DNA from: Cryptomeria japonica
Taxonomy: Eukaryota > Streptophyta > Pinopsida > Cupressales > Cupressaceae
NCBI RefSeq assembly: GCF_030272615.1
Contig: NC_081405.1
Location: 474,875,508 to 474,939,507, forward strand
DNA length: 64,000 nucleotides
Reading direction: 5' to 3'
The notes under the pieces were generated by a model. The model ran no database searches. It was not told where the DNA came from and was given only the letters and a program-made list of their open reading frames with translations. Every line of letters starts with the position of its first letter. Positions within the stretch are counted from its first letter, which is position 1. This document shows, piece after piece, positions 1-10,950 of the stretch. The position numbers were made by a program, and so were the translations under genes.

Positions 1-636
1 TTTCCAAAGTAACTTAAGTATCAAAACATGTCATGGTGTGTGCATAAAGTGAAACATTGATCAAAGTGTATGCCCCCACATTAAAGCGATTACATATGCC
101 TTATCAGGAGCAATTGCTTTAAGGTATCATCCATCCAAAAAACAAGCATGTTACCACAATGAGATGCCCCCAGGAAAGGACAAATCAAAGGATAATGGTT
201 AGAAAACACAAAAACACATAAGGGATCCACCAACTATGGGGTCAGTATGCTCTTATGATAAATAATATATATCATAAATAATTGCATTGAATTGACCTCA
301 TCTCCCAAAGGTAGTGGAACCACAAGCACAATGGAAGAAAGAAACATGTGTCTTTTGAGTCAACATGGAAGAGACCAAAAGAGATCTCAATGCTTGCATT
401 GTCCCCAACTAGACAACACAAGGGACAACATACAAAAGAATTGAGATACAAATAGAAGAATGTCACAATAGATTTAGCTTCTTTATTACCTTGCACCAAT
501 GGAGTAAAAAGGGTCATCTAAAGACAACCTAATAAAACACAAAAACACATCATTTGGGAAGCACACTACGAATAAGAAAACACACAAGATAGGATTTGCG
601 ACATGAATGAAGCTAATCATGCAAATCATCTGCCTC

Positions 637-1400
637 CTAATCTTGTTGAATATTGTTTTGGGAAGGTCGATAAGATGCAAGAGGGGCAACTTTGAGCATG
701 ATATATGGATCTACTGCAAGCTGCATACAAGGACCATGCTCTAATGATGAGTCACTTTGTTTGTCACTAGGGTCTAGGGTCAATGCTTTTGAAAAATGTG
801 AAGATAGATCATCATTAACATCAACCTCATACATATCATCAAAATCATTAGAGTAGACATTATAACTATGAACAACATCATCATCCATTTCATTATCTAG
901 ATTAATAAAAATGGGATCTCTCACACGAAAGGAGTCTGAACCATCATTTTTTCTTAAGCATTTTTAATCTTGGTGATTTAGGTTGAAATTCCTCCCTAGG
1001 GTTAGGAAAAGTTTGGACAAATGGGACCAATTCAACATGTGGTGTCTTCAGGGAGGAAATGGTTTGAGAACCAAGTTCATGAGCCTTAGCACGATGTCTT
1101 CAATGGCATTCCCTTGCACAACAATTTCTTTTAGTTTTAGCTAAAGGTTGTGAAGGTTGGGGATCAATGGACTTAGGCTTCTTTTTATCCTTTGAAGGAG
1201 AAGGAATGGGAGAAGCCATATTAGGTTGAGACATATATGATGCAAAGCACTTTCCCTTGAAAGCCATAGGAGGCAGGATTGTGGCATATATGGGAGGAAT
1301 AGAAGGTGTGGGAAGGATACTAGGTCCATCATGAGGAGGAGGAATAGGTCTAGGGTCTCTAGGCTTAGTCAAATATAAGATCATCTCATTCTTCCACTTT
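637..1400 (-). pseudogene. Post-protease linker remnant of decayed Gypsy
   Basis: Two short minus-strand frames (1384-1100 proline-rich, 924-637 acidic with NEMDDDVVHSYNVYSNDFDD) follow the protease remnant in the order expected for the linker between protease and RT in this type of Gypsy polyprotein. No catalytic motif is visible. Their membership is inferred only from position, strand and composition. Bases 1-636 hold nothing I can assign. Confidence 0.35.
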
Positions 1401-1529
1401 TGATAAGATAGAAAAAGAGCATTTCTTCAAGGCTCAAGAGGCTTAAGTTATTTAGGGTAAAAGTAATCAAGGGTAAAATTACCATGTTTTGTCATGGGTT
1501 GGTACATGCTATGATTAATTGTTATGATA

Positions 1530-2456
1530 TTGTATCATTGTGAGGATATTTTAGACATTTATGAATAGTAGAAGGGATCACTTTCATGGAAGAGAGCCAA
1601 GGATGTCCCAGTTCACACAAAATTGGTCCAATGTAGAAATGATAGAAAAAGTCACATCTAAGCACTTAGTACAACCTCAATGGGGATAGTAATAGATCCA
1701 ATCAATAGTAGGAAAATAGAAACCATCATACACCTTAATGACAACATTAGATTTATCACATGTTACTTGATGCAATTGTAAAATGTAAAGATATTCTTCA
1801 ATGATGACAATCACAATACACATTGGATCAATGAGAACTCCTTGTGAGAGTTTGTCTTTGATCTTTAGAGTGATATACAATGGGCCATTAGGTACAACAA
1901 TAGTCTCACTAGGATCAAAGGTAATGCATATGTCCTTAGGAGGTGTAGGTTTGTCAACAAGATTCACAACATCATTGGACTCAAAACTAAGGTCATCGAG
2001 AGAAAAGGCAAGAGATTCAGACTCAACAACATTAGTACAATGAGAAGGCAAAGGATTGGTGAATATTTGGAGATTTTGATTAGGAGCTACAAATTTGTTT
2101 CATTTGTCATTCACACCAGCTAAAAATATGATATAATTATCAATGAAATCTTGAATCTTACTCCTTGAATTATAACACTTTTTAGTATCATGATCGAGTT
2201 GACGATGATATTAGCAAAAGGCTTTGGGATCATGATAAGATGGCAAAGGTTTGGAGGTATCAATTGGCTTGATGGGAGAGAGTTTCAACACATTAGTATT
2301 TATCAACCTCATCATTATACTATGGAAAGACTCAGAAAGAGGTGTAAATTCTTTTCTAAAGTATTTGGATAAAGGGGCCACACCTGATGTCATAGTTGCC
2401 ACTTGAGTATTGATGTTGTTGTTTATCTTGATGTATCCCCTGTTTGTTTTAAACAT
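1530..2456 (-). pseudogene. Zinc-knuckle and protease remnant of decayed Gypsy
   Basis: At 2456-2211 a frame carries YFRKEFTPLSESFHSIMMRL followed by a Cys/His-poor knuckle region ending in PSYHDPKAFC. This is the same arrangement as the sister element's YTPLGEPLESVFKKL...EYCEFHKSKGHKTGNC. At about 1601-1530 the minus strand reads LGHPWLSSMKVIPSTIHKCL, matching the protease tail LLGRPWIHEMSAVPSTYHRC of the copy at 12497-14368. The intervening 2051-1677 frame is the body of the post-gag/protease region. Stops separate the pieces, so it is nonfunctional. Confidence 0.7.
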
Positions 2457-2461
2457 TGCAA

Positions 2462-3344
2462 AAGACTATTGAGCACCCTCATTCTTATCAATTATAGCCA
2501 TTGAAGGAGTTGATTCAAATTGACTCACTTGAAGCTAATAATTATGAAGCACTGCACACAATTACATAAAGGAAGTAAACTCAGAAAATAGAAGCTTATC
2601 CCTAATGTATTTTTTTAAATTAGCAATAAAAATTCTTTGAACATCATGATCAGGCATAAGATAAACAATTTGAGAATACAAATGTATATATCTACCAATA
2701 AAACCAGTCACTTTCTCCTTAACTCCTTGCTTACAATGAATCAAATTAGTCAAAGTAATTTTAGGACCAATATTATTGTGATATTGTTTAATGAAATCAT
2801 TAGCTAATTATTGAAATGATGTAATAAAATAAGGAGACAAAGAACAATACCATTGCAAAGCTTTATCCCTAAAGTTTCAAGTAAACAATTTAGCCATAAG
2901 TCTTTGATCATGAGCAAAGTCACACCACAAAGTTTGAAATGTTTTCACATGAGTCAAGGGATCACCTTTTCCATTGTACAACTCCAATCAAGGGACTTCC
3001 ATATGTTTAAGAGGGACAACACAGACAATGTCATTGGATAATGGGCTCGCTACATCAAATGTTGGCACATTAAACTTAGACCGGGTAATGGATGCCAATC
3101 GTTTTTGTAGGGATATAACAACTTGGGCTAAGTTATTAATGGTTTCTTCAATGGAAGGACTGAAATTAGATACATTGGATTGCGATGGAGGAGTAACATT
3201 GTTGTATGTAGGTGGAGGTTGAGAGTGAGGAGGGATATAAGAATATTGATTAAAAGGATTGTCCCCATGGTTAACATGTGTAGGATTAACATTTTGTGTG
3301 GAAGTGGTCATGATAGAAGATGTAAATGTAGGCACACTAGACAA
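2462..3344 (-). pseudogene. Gag-like pseudogene of decayed Gypsy
   Basis: Minus-strand fragments encode a proline/asparagine-rich N-terminal part (3344-2988), then a gag core at 2753-2562 with the pattern VKEKVTGFIGRYIHLYSQIV and FIANLKKYIRDKL. That pattern corresponds to the retrotransposon gag helical core ('FxxRxRxL...MFIxNL'). The frame changes between the pieces and internal stops are present. Gag would form the cytoplasmic particle of the element. The assignment rests on the motif pattern and on collinearity with the sister copy at 10951-12495. Confidence 0.7.
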
Positions 3345-3959
3345 TGATGTAAATAAAGGAATGGAACTATTAGCTTGATTAGTGGTTGAGAATAACTAAG
3401 GGCTTCGGCACAACTTTTGATTAGCGTGATATTAGTGTCAACAATATGAGAAAGGCCACACAACAACACCAATTTTATCACTTTGCACCATTCTTTTTAA
3501 TCCTTAAATCAATGGGATTGCTTCACTTTTTTGGTATTGTCGACTCATCCATTATTGAAGATTTTCAAATTAATTGTTAATCTTCTCCAATTGGTCAATG
3601 GTAACCCTAGTTAGTGATTCATCCTCATCATGAGAATTTTGAAGAGAATGGGGATAAATGAACATCATTTGTTGGGCTGGAGGAAGCACCAACATTCTCA
3701 TGAAATACGTTATCCAAATTAGGCTCCATGTCCTTAGTAATTAAATCTTTGGAAGCCTTAATTCCACAACTTCTTCTCATGGGAGTATTGTAGGTACGAC
3801 TAATGGTAACAAAACTAATGCACAAAGGAGGGAAATTTGAATGCACAAATTGAAGAATGTGATTGAGCAATGCATTTTTTTATAAAATTGATTGATTAAC
3901 CAATTAATTAAACAATTTGAATTGTGAATTTGAAAGATAAATACCTTTAAATCATAACA

Positions 3960-4534
3960 TAACATGCCATAAAGATCAAATATAAAAATACACTTGAAAA
4001 ATTATGCAACCCACAAGTAAATTTTAGAATTATATATTAGGGTTTTTATAAACTTAACTTCACTTGAATGTAAGATCTCAATTGTTCTCTCTTGAGTTGA
4101 TTAGGAATTTGAATTAGGATTGATTAGGTTTAAAATGAGAGGGGTGGACCTCATTTTATAATTTCTTGTTGAAAATCTAATTAAATTTCTAACCTGAGCC
4201 GACACAACATCTAATTCCCCACTCTCAATAGGTGATCGTTGAGAGGGGCCAATTTGGGGCCCAATTGAGGGGCCCAAGGCATATACACCTTGGTCTTGAT
4301 TTAGGACAAGGGCATGGTACGTCTTGGTCCTAATTTGGGACTAGGGTGTGGTACGTCTTGGTCTAACAAATCAGGACTTCAAACAGGAGGTCAAGTTGGA
4401 AAATTGATGAAAATGTGAGGTGAATAGGTGGTGTGAGCAAAATCAATGTTGTAATCAGGCCTTAGAGGACAGACCGCCAAAGTGAGGCCAAAGTGAGGAC
4501 AAAATTATAGGCGAGTACAATTTAGGACACTACA
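3960..4534 (-). repeat. Candidate 5' LTR of the decayed Gypsy
   Basis: Read on the minus strand, the segment begins TGTAGTGTCCTAAATTGTAC at 4534, a typical LTR opening. A TATA-like ATTATAAAATGAGG lies near 4160. It sits directly upstream of the gag-like frames. The inner (3') end and a primer binding site are not clear, so the 3960 boundary is approximate. No partner LTR was found in the window. Confidence 0.5.
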
Positions 4535-5079
4535 ATATATAAAACAAATTTGTACCTCTTTGTGGTATCCTTGTCTAAATCAAAATTTTGATTTTGATTT
4601 CTAATTTTCCTCAATACTACCCAATCAAGGTCGTGACAATAAAACCAATATTAGAAAGGAAAGTGGGGGATCACATATTGGAGTTCTATGCCCCAAGAAT
4701 TTTTTATATATTTCATTTATACCTCGAAGTCAATACTAGGAGAGGAAGTAGAGGTTAAGTTAGAATATAGAATTAAACAAGACATTAAGATTAATCATGA
4801 ATAGAACTCAAGAAATAATTCATACCATAATACATATCTATTGATAAATTTTAGTATATTGATATTCTTTATATTGCATTCCCATCATTCCATTTGCATG
4901 TTCTATACATATATATTCTCTCCTTATATATTGCATACATCCTTCTCATTCACATACATTTATCTAACTATTTCTTTATCATTCTTTGTCTCTTACTTCG
5001 TATCCTTATCTCATAATTACATACATATTGTTATACATGCATTCCTACTTCTATACTTCTTAATCTCTATTTCTATTGT

Positions 5080-5480
5080 TACATTTTATTCTATTGTAGA
5101 TATGTATTTTCCTATTGGGATGTGTCCCTTACAAAGTTCATCCCTTCTTTTGAGGTGTTCTATTGACTTTGAGCTCTACAACCTTTTGTGGTGGTTTGAA
5201 GTAGAATCTTCTACAGTGTCTTTGTTTTGCCATTTATCCTACCAATAGGCTACAATTCACATGTTCACATAATGTGGCTAAATATGAAGCATTGATTCAT
5301 TGACTAAAACTCGCATTCAAGAAAAGAGTAAAGAATGCACACATTTTTGGTGACTAAGCTTATCATAAGAAAAATATGAAACATATATAGATATGATGAT
5401 AAGAGGCTACCTCTTTACCACAATGGGGTGTGGAACCTAATTGAATATTTTTACTCTGTTATTGGTAACACTATATTAAG
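5080..5480 (+). pseudogene. RNase H-like remnant upstream of RT
   Basis: The stretch reads, across frames, YSVFVLPFILPIGYN and then HNVAKYEALIH followed by LKLAFKKRVKNAHIFGD. This is the pattern of the additional (archaeal-type) RNase H of plant Tat/OTA Gypsy elements: 'NNVAEYEALI.GLKLA...IFGDS'. The acidic residues of the E and D positions are visible. Downstream, YHNGVWNLIEYF and ILRRKSCIVDSLEIV resemble the tail that follows this domain. Stops make it noncoding. It lies before the RT, which I find unusual (see findings). Confidence 0.55.
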
Positions 5481-5989
5481 AAGAAAGAGTTGTATTGTGG
5501 ATTCCTTGGAAATAGTTGTGAGCACATTAGGGCCTAAAACACAATTAAAAATAAAAATATTTCAACCGACTTAGTATACATTCCTTTAATCTTAAATAAT
5601 GTAAAGGAATTCTGGGACTTTGATGACGATAAGAATATTGTAGAATTTATTCAAATATCTTCAAAGGTAAAATAATTGTAGTAGATTCAAATGATATCAA
5701 ATGGGGTGAAGAGTTGGTTTTAAACTTGAAAACCAATACCATCCCAAAAGAAATGGTAGTAGTGGAAAAACTATTTGATGTCAGTAGCTAGGAATATGAT
5801 TTGGAAATAAAGAAATTGAAATGTTCCTTGGTCAAACCCTATTAGTTGGATAATGGGGTAAAGAAAAAAATTCTTCATCAAAAAAGGATGTACAAAAGAG
5901 GAGAAAAGAGTAATGTTATGACTTCTCACCATTTATTTAAATTTCACAGTCATAGGATATGAAAATCTGAAGGCCAAGGGTCATTTTAA

Positions 5990-6700
5990 ATACTCTTACA
6001 ATTTCTCTTAATCCAAGAGTAAAACCATTCAAACAAAAAAAGAAGCTTGTAAATCTATTACAAGAACCTTTAATTTTTAAGAAAATTCAAAAGATTCTAT
6101 CAACTCAAATCATTTTTTCATTTAGGCATTCAACTTGGGTTGCAAATTTAGTTCCAATGAGGAAGACAAATGGATAAATAAGATTATGTAGATTTTAGAA
6201 ACTTAAATAGGGCATCAGAGAAAGACAACTATCATTTACCTTCTCTAGATGTTTGTAGCATGTCAATGCATCATATTTGATGTCATTCCTAGATGGTTAT
6301 TCAAGGTATAACTAGGTCATAGTTGATCCCCGTGATATATTAAAGACTACTTTCAAAACAAAATAGGGAACATTCACTTATGAAAGAATTCATTTTGGCC
6401 TAATCAATATGAGAGAAACTTTTAAAAGGGTCATGAACATTTCTTTAAAGGACTTAGTTGGGAAATACATAGTCATATATGGAAGATTTGATAGTTTTTT
6501 TTCGAAGAGATGTGATCATATTGAATATTTAAGAAAGGTCTTGTCAAGGTTTTAGGAACATGTAACACCTCTAAACCTAAAGAAATTCCTCTTTGAATTT
6601 ACTAAAGAAAAGCTACTCAATCACATGATCTTAGAAAACAAGATTTTAATAGATCTTAAAATAATTGAAGCTATATTGAAAACTCTCTTCCAATAATCAA
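5990..6700 (+). pseudogene. Gypsy reverse transcriptase remnant
   Basis: The frame starting near 6000 reads PRVKPFKQKKKL, then FRHSTWVANLVPMRKTNG, NASYLMSFLDGYSRYN and TFTYERIHFGLINMRETFKR. These are RT fingers/palm blocks of Ty3/Gypsy ('WVANLVPV.KKNG', 'FLDGYSGYNQ', 'PFGL.NA.ATFQR'). The YxDD-box region after GKYIVIY at about 6470-6490 is altered. In-frame stops replace several conserved positions (for example after KTNG). RT would copy the element RNA into cDNA; this copy cannot. Confidence 0.85.
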
Positions 6701-6706
6701 ATAAAG

Positions 6707-7140
6707 TTGAAAAAATTCTTTGAGAAGATAAATTTTATTAACAAATTTATATTAGGTTTTGTGAAGATCAAGAGACCCTTAAACACCATGCTAAAAAAGG
6801 GTGTAAAGATAGAGTGGATTTCTAAAGATAAGAGAGCCTTTGATGAAATAAAACTGTCCATTGTTGGCATGCTTGTCCTAATCAACCTTGACTATCAATT
6901 ATCATTATATTTATTAATTTACATAAAAAAAATTCAATAGTTGTCATACTACTCAAAAAGGGGAGGGAGCCAATGAGAGACCTATCACCTTTATGAGTAG
7001 CCAACTTTGCAAAGCAAGGTTTAATTTTTTAGTGATTGAGAAACAAATATTTTGTCTAGTTAACATGGCCAAAAAATTTAGACACTATATTCTAAGGAAT
7101 GTACCATAGTTCTAGACATATTTGTGAAAGATTTGTTAAT
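6707..7140 (+). pseudogene. Gypsy RT connection and RNase H remnant
   Basis: An open stretch at 6707-6940 reads FFEKINFINKFILGFVKIKR, then PLNTMLKKGVKIEW and KDKRAFDEIKLSIVGMLVLI, the 'F.G...Y.R.FI..F...PL..LLKK...F.W' connection of Gypsy pol. About 6975-7090 continues with PITFMSSQLCKARFNFLVIEKQI, matching the RNase H block 'PI.F.S..L..AE.NY...EK...A'. The first RNase H aspartate segment is damaged by a frameshift near 6940. Confidence 0.8.
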
Positions 7141-7499
7141 TCAAAATGAGTAGGAAAAAGAAAGGGTAAACGGGCTATATTTTTACAAGAGTTTGATATT
7201 GAGATACAATCCATGAAGATATTGTAGGGTCAAGGGTTGAGCAAGACTATTGCTAATATTGATCATGATATCATTTGTCAATGTTAAACAACATAGAATA
7301 TAGTTTTCAATGATTCGTATGAAGATATTGTTTCCTATTTAGTAGATCAAAGGTACCTGAGTAATATGAATTATAGCCAAATATGGGCTCTAAGGATAAA
7401 ATATACAAATTTTATGATAAAATCAAGTGCTTTGTGCATGAGGAAACAAGAAGGCATGTACTTGTGATGTTTGAATAAAAAGGAAGCAACAATGGTTTT

Positions 7500-7806
7500 A
7501 CAAAATTTTGGGATAGGTCATGGATTGGAAGTGTTGGGGATAATATTGGTCTATTTTTTTAAGATTCATAAATACATGCAATAGATTGCTATATTTATCT
7601 AGTAGTATCACATAGTAAATGCATCTCGACCATGTTATTACGATTGGTAATTGAAAATCGTTCATTCACTAAATGGGGACTAGTCTTCATTAGGGTCATT
7701 GATCTAAGTTCAATAGTAGGACATCAATTTATTATCACCATTATTGGTTACTATACTGCTTGGATGGAGGCACAATATCTGAAAAACTATACCACAAGTA
7801 TGGTAA
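7500..7806 (+). pseudogene. Gypsy integrase core, left half
   Basis: The open stretch 7632-7826 includes FTKWGLVFIRVIDLSSIVGH and FIITIIGYYTAWMEAQYLKN, the start of the integrase catalytic core ('F..WG.DFIG.I.P.S..GH.FI...DYFT.W.EA..L'). Both core aspartates appear substituted (V for D in GLDF, G for D in the second block). Real integrase sequence ends at TSMVI, about 7806; the rest of that open stretch belongs to the inserted LTR. It continues in frame at 19096. Confidence 0.8.
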
Positions 7807-8388
7807 TTCTTCTATTAATTAAATAAATATTTATTTATTTAATTAATTCATTAACCTTTTCTACCTATGACACATGTCATTCATCTCTTAATTCATACAC
7901 TACCTACCCCTTTCATTATTTTATTATTTCTTTTACCTACCCTCTAATCATAGCCGACCTCCTTTTACACCTCTCACTCTTATCCTTCCATTTCATATAG
8001 TGTCTTCTATATAAGGAGATACTTCCTTCATTATCAAACCCTAATCATTCTATGCATTCTAATCAATCATTCTAACTACTTGATCAATTGACTACTTGGC
8101 ATATGTGATCCTACTTGCAACCACATTTCGTTCTTTGTTAAGCTCTTGTGCATATAAAATCTGAGAGCAAATATATCAAGCAAGATCAATGGAGATAGGA
8201 AGAATGGAGATCCAAACCCTATTGGACATGTGATGGTATAATCTTTGTGATTTCATTTGATTTGCATTGTCTTAAGTAATCTTCATATGTTATGGTGGAT
8301 CTTTGTTGTTGTTAGGCTTGGGTTTTGTAGTTGAATTCATTTAGCCTTTCAATATCGTTATTATTTTTATCCATTTTCACCATATACA
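7807..8388 (+). repeat. 5' LTR (5'-truncated)
   Basis: Nearly identical to 18514-19095, ending CACCATATACA. It lacks the first roughly 216 bp of the 3' LTR (TGTAGACACC through the first four AT-rich palindromes). A TATA-like TCTATATAAGG is at about 8007-8017. The missing start removes part of U3. Confidence 0.9.
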
Positions 8389-8412
8389 TTTTGGCACGCC
8401 CCGTGGGACATG
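8389..8412 (+). promoter_or_regulatory. Candidate primer binding site
   Basis: Immediately after the 5' LTR the sequence reads TTGGCACGCCCCGTGGGACA (8391-8410), which begins with the TGG complementary to a tRNA CCA end and has the usual location and length. I did not identify the tRNA with certainty. Confidence 0.65.
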
Positions 8413-8545
8413 GATTTTTGTTAGATCTATGTTTTTTGTAGATTTTTCTAACTCTATATTGCTGTTTTGTAAAACAATTTGGAGAATAACCTTGTGCAGC
8501 TAGGGTTTTGGACACAAAATCAAGATCTTGGAGAGATTCGATCAT

Positions 8546-9400
8546 ATCTCACAAACGGCTGCGAAATTTTGCACCAAATTTTTTTTGCAGGTTGAAAAAA
8601 GTATCAGGAGCTCTCAACCCAAAATTTGGAATTTTTGGAGCACATTTTCATTTTCTATGAATTTTTTATGATTTTTCATAAAAAAATTAATTTTGAGAGC
8701 AAATGAGAAACTTTTTCGGATTTTCTTACATTTTTGGAAATCTCTCATAATTTTACACAGGATCTATTCTTTGTGATTTTAATTTTGATGCAAAATATTT
8801 CCCTAAAAATTGGATCTTTAAAAATTAGGGTTTTTCCTTATTTTGATCAGATCTCACAAATGGCTTCGATTTTTGACATCAAATTTTTTTTGCAGATCAG
8901 GAAAAGAATTAGAAGAATTCAGTAAAAATTTCAGATTTTTTGGATCAATTGTTCAATTTATATGATTTTTTTATGATTTTTCACAAAAAATTAATTTTGA
9001 GAGCAAATAAGCAAATTTTTTAGATTTTCTTACATTTTTGGAAATCTCCTAGAATTATACACAGGGTTTGTTCTTTGTGATCTTAAATTTGATGCAAAAT
9101 CATTCCTCAAAAATTAGATCTTTGAAAATTAGTGTTTTGCATTATTTTACTCATATCTCACAAACTGCTTGGATTTGTTGCAGAAATTTTTTTATGCAAG
9201 TTTGGAAGACCATCAAGACTCTCCAATAAAAATTTTAGATTTTTGGGATCGATTTTGTATTTTATATGAATTTTTTATGATTTTTCATAAAAAATTAATT
9301 TTTGGAGCAAATTAGCAAATTTTTTGGATTTTCTTACATTTTTGGAAATCTCTTGAAATTTTACAAGTGGTATTTTTTAATGAAGAATCAGATCTTTGAA
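8546..9400 (+). repeat. Three tandem copies of a ~304-bp unit in the leader
   Basis: The motif ATCTCACAAA(C/T)(G/T)GC(T/A) recurs at about 8546, 8851 and 9153. Each copy is followed by the same order of blocks: an (A)TTTTTTTGCAG, a TTATGATTTTTCA(T/C)AAAAAA block, GAGAGCAAAT and TTGGATTTTCTTACATTTTTGGAAATCTC. The spacing is 302-305 bp. The copies have diverged and no coding frame is shared. Confidence 0.75.
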
Positions 9401-10950
9401 TTGGTCAACAAAACGCATTGTTGAATGCCCCTATTTCACAAAGTCTTTTGGATCTAAAATTTACCTAACTTGTGTGCTTGCAGGAAGGGGTGATTATTTC
9501 AAACAATCCAAACTACTAATAAATCTTTGTTGCATGTCCTTGGCAAAGGTTTTTGGATTTTTATTGTGTGCCTTGTTTTCATAGACTAGCAAACACTTCA
9601 ATTGGTGCATTAAAATTGAATCATTGTCTTTTGTGTCTTGAGCAATAGGCTCTTTTTGTTTAATCTTTAGAGGGCCTGTCTTCCCGTGTGGTCATTAGGA
9701 CTACTAGTGAGAAGAGAACGACCTAAGTGGTAGCGAGGAAAACCCACCTCTTCCGAACCACTATAAACAACTGTATTCATGGTGAAAACTATGGATAACG
9801 TGTGCTGATTAGTTCATACCGACACTATGTCTCCCCATAAACCCGTTTGATCAAATTTATTTGATCAGTTGTAGGGCGTAACCCCTACCGGCTGGGAGCC
9901 TTCTGTATTTACAAAGCTGAAAGTGCCGCATGTATGGCCACACGAGCGGATGCCCTTACTAGCACCTTTTTGTTTTAGAAGCCAAAATCCTTCTAGTTGT
10001 TGAGGCAGGAGGTCGGACCTCTGGTAGCGGCCCACACACATATGGTTCTTAGTAGAGATACAAAGTTCGCCACGGGGAGTTTTCGTGGGGACTGATGCTT
10101 GGCTGACCCGAGAAGTGAGTGCCGAGGGTGGAGCCAGTGAGGTCAAGCATCTAAGTATCCGCTCTTAATAGCATAGCCTCGAGGGTAAAACCTCATGTGG
10201 GATCAAAAACTATTGTCTTGGCCAACCATAAGAATTGTGCTTGACTTATTTTAAACATTCAAAACATTCAAGACCAAACAACAAAACATTGTGTCTTTTG
10301 TGTCTTCAAGTGTATGCAAAACATTTTTACATCAAACAACACACTTTTCTTAGAGTCATTTTGAGTCTGAACACTTGCAAACATTGAGTCCTCATCAACA
10401 TTGTGTCCTCTTGTCACAAAAAACAGTCAAACATTCAGATTTGGTCACAATAACAACTTCACAAATTGGAAAAATTTTACAGTCCAGCAAACAAGAGCAA
10501 TCAGTTTCGGAATTCTTGAGCTTCCTAGGTTGTTTCTCCAAGTTTTCATCTAGCATTCAACTTGTCTTTGGGTCTCACAAAATCCATCATTGCTTTACAC
10601 CTTACATTACATTCACATTTGTCTAAACTTGAGTCTAAAGGTCACTTACTTGTCCTCACTATACTTTGTCAACACACTACATACAACAACACTTTGCTAA
10701 GTGGTCCCTCATCAAGGTTTCTTACCTTTGGGTCTCATTTGGTCTTACTTAGAGTCAAGGTCAACTTACCTCATCAAGAGAAACTATCCTCTCTTTGGAA
10801 GTCACACCTACTCTACTACATACATACTTGGTCTTACACTTTGGACATTGCAAGTACACCTCAGATTCATTTACATTCCATCCAACCCTTGGTCTTCCAT
10901 ACTCTTTCCATTTTCATCTAGTCTCACACATCTTGGTCAATACCCAGTTC
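9401..10950 (+). other. Untranslated leader of the non-autonomous Gypsy
   Basis: Between the leader repeats and the gag start there is no recognisable coding sequence. The open frames here (for example 10375-10626 and 10562-10921) have T/C-rich low-complexity composition and no motif. Long leaders are common in large plant Gypsy elements. Confidence 0.6.

Larger units (their letters stand above)
1..4534 (-). mobile_element. Decayed Ty3/Gypsy element (LTR, gag, protease)
   Basis: Several broken minus-strand reading frames line up as one Gypsy gag-protease polyprotein. An LTR-like start sits at 4534, gag follows at about 3344-2460, a zinc-knuckle region at 2456-2040 and a protease tail near 1601-1530. 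The order and motifs match the better preserved element at 10951-14368. No RT is recognisable between 1 and 640, so the copy is either deleted or continues outside the window. Stops and frameshifts are frequent, so it is not coding. The left boundary is unknown. Confidence 0.75.
5080..7806 (+). mobile_element. Decayed Ty3/Gypsy pol, part 1 (up to integrase)
   Basis: Plus-strand fragments in changing frames read as Gypsy pol: an RNase H-like stretch (5080-5420), RT (about 5990-6700), RT thumb/RNase H (6707-7140) and the start of the integrase core (about 7500-7806). The integrase is cut at 7806 by the inserted element 7807-19095 and resumes at 19096. Its gag and LTRs were not found. The interval 4535-5080 between the neighbouring LTR and this pol is AT-rich and holds nothing recognisable. 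Confidence 0.75.

Noticed and set aside
4841..5248. 135-codon plus-strand ORF, Phe/Ser/Tyr-rich
   Set aside because: T-rich DNA. Its right end overlaps the RNase H-like remnant, which reads in another frame; no domain in this frame.
10375..10921. Overlapping plus-strand ORFs upstream of gag
   Set aside because: T/C-rich leader composition, mutually overlapping in different frames, no recognisable domain. The gag start at 10951 is better supported.
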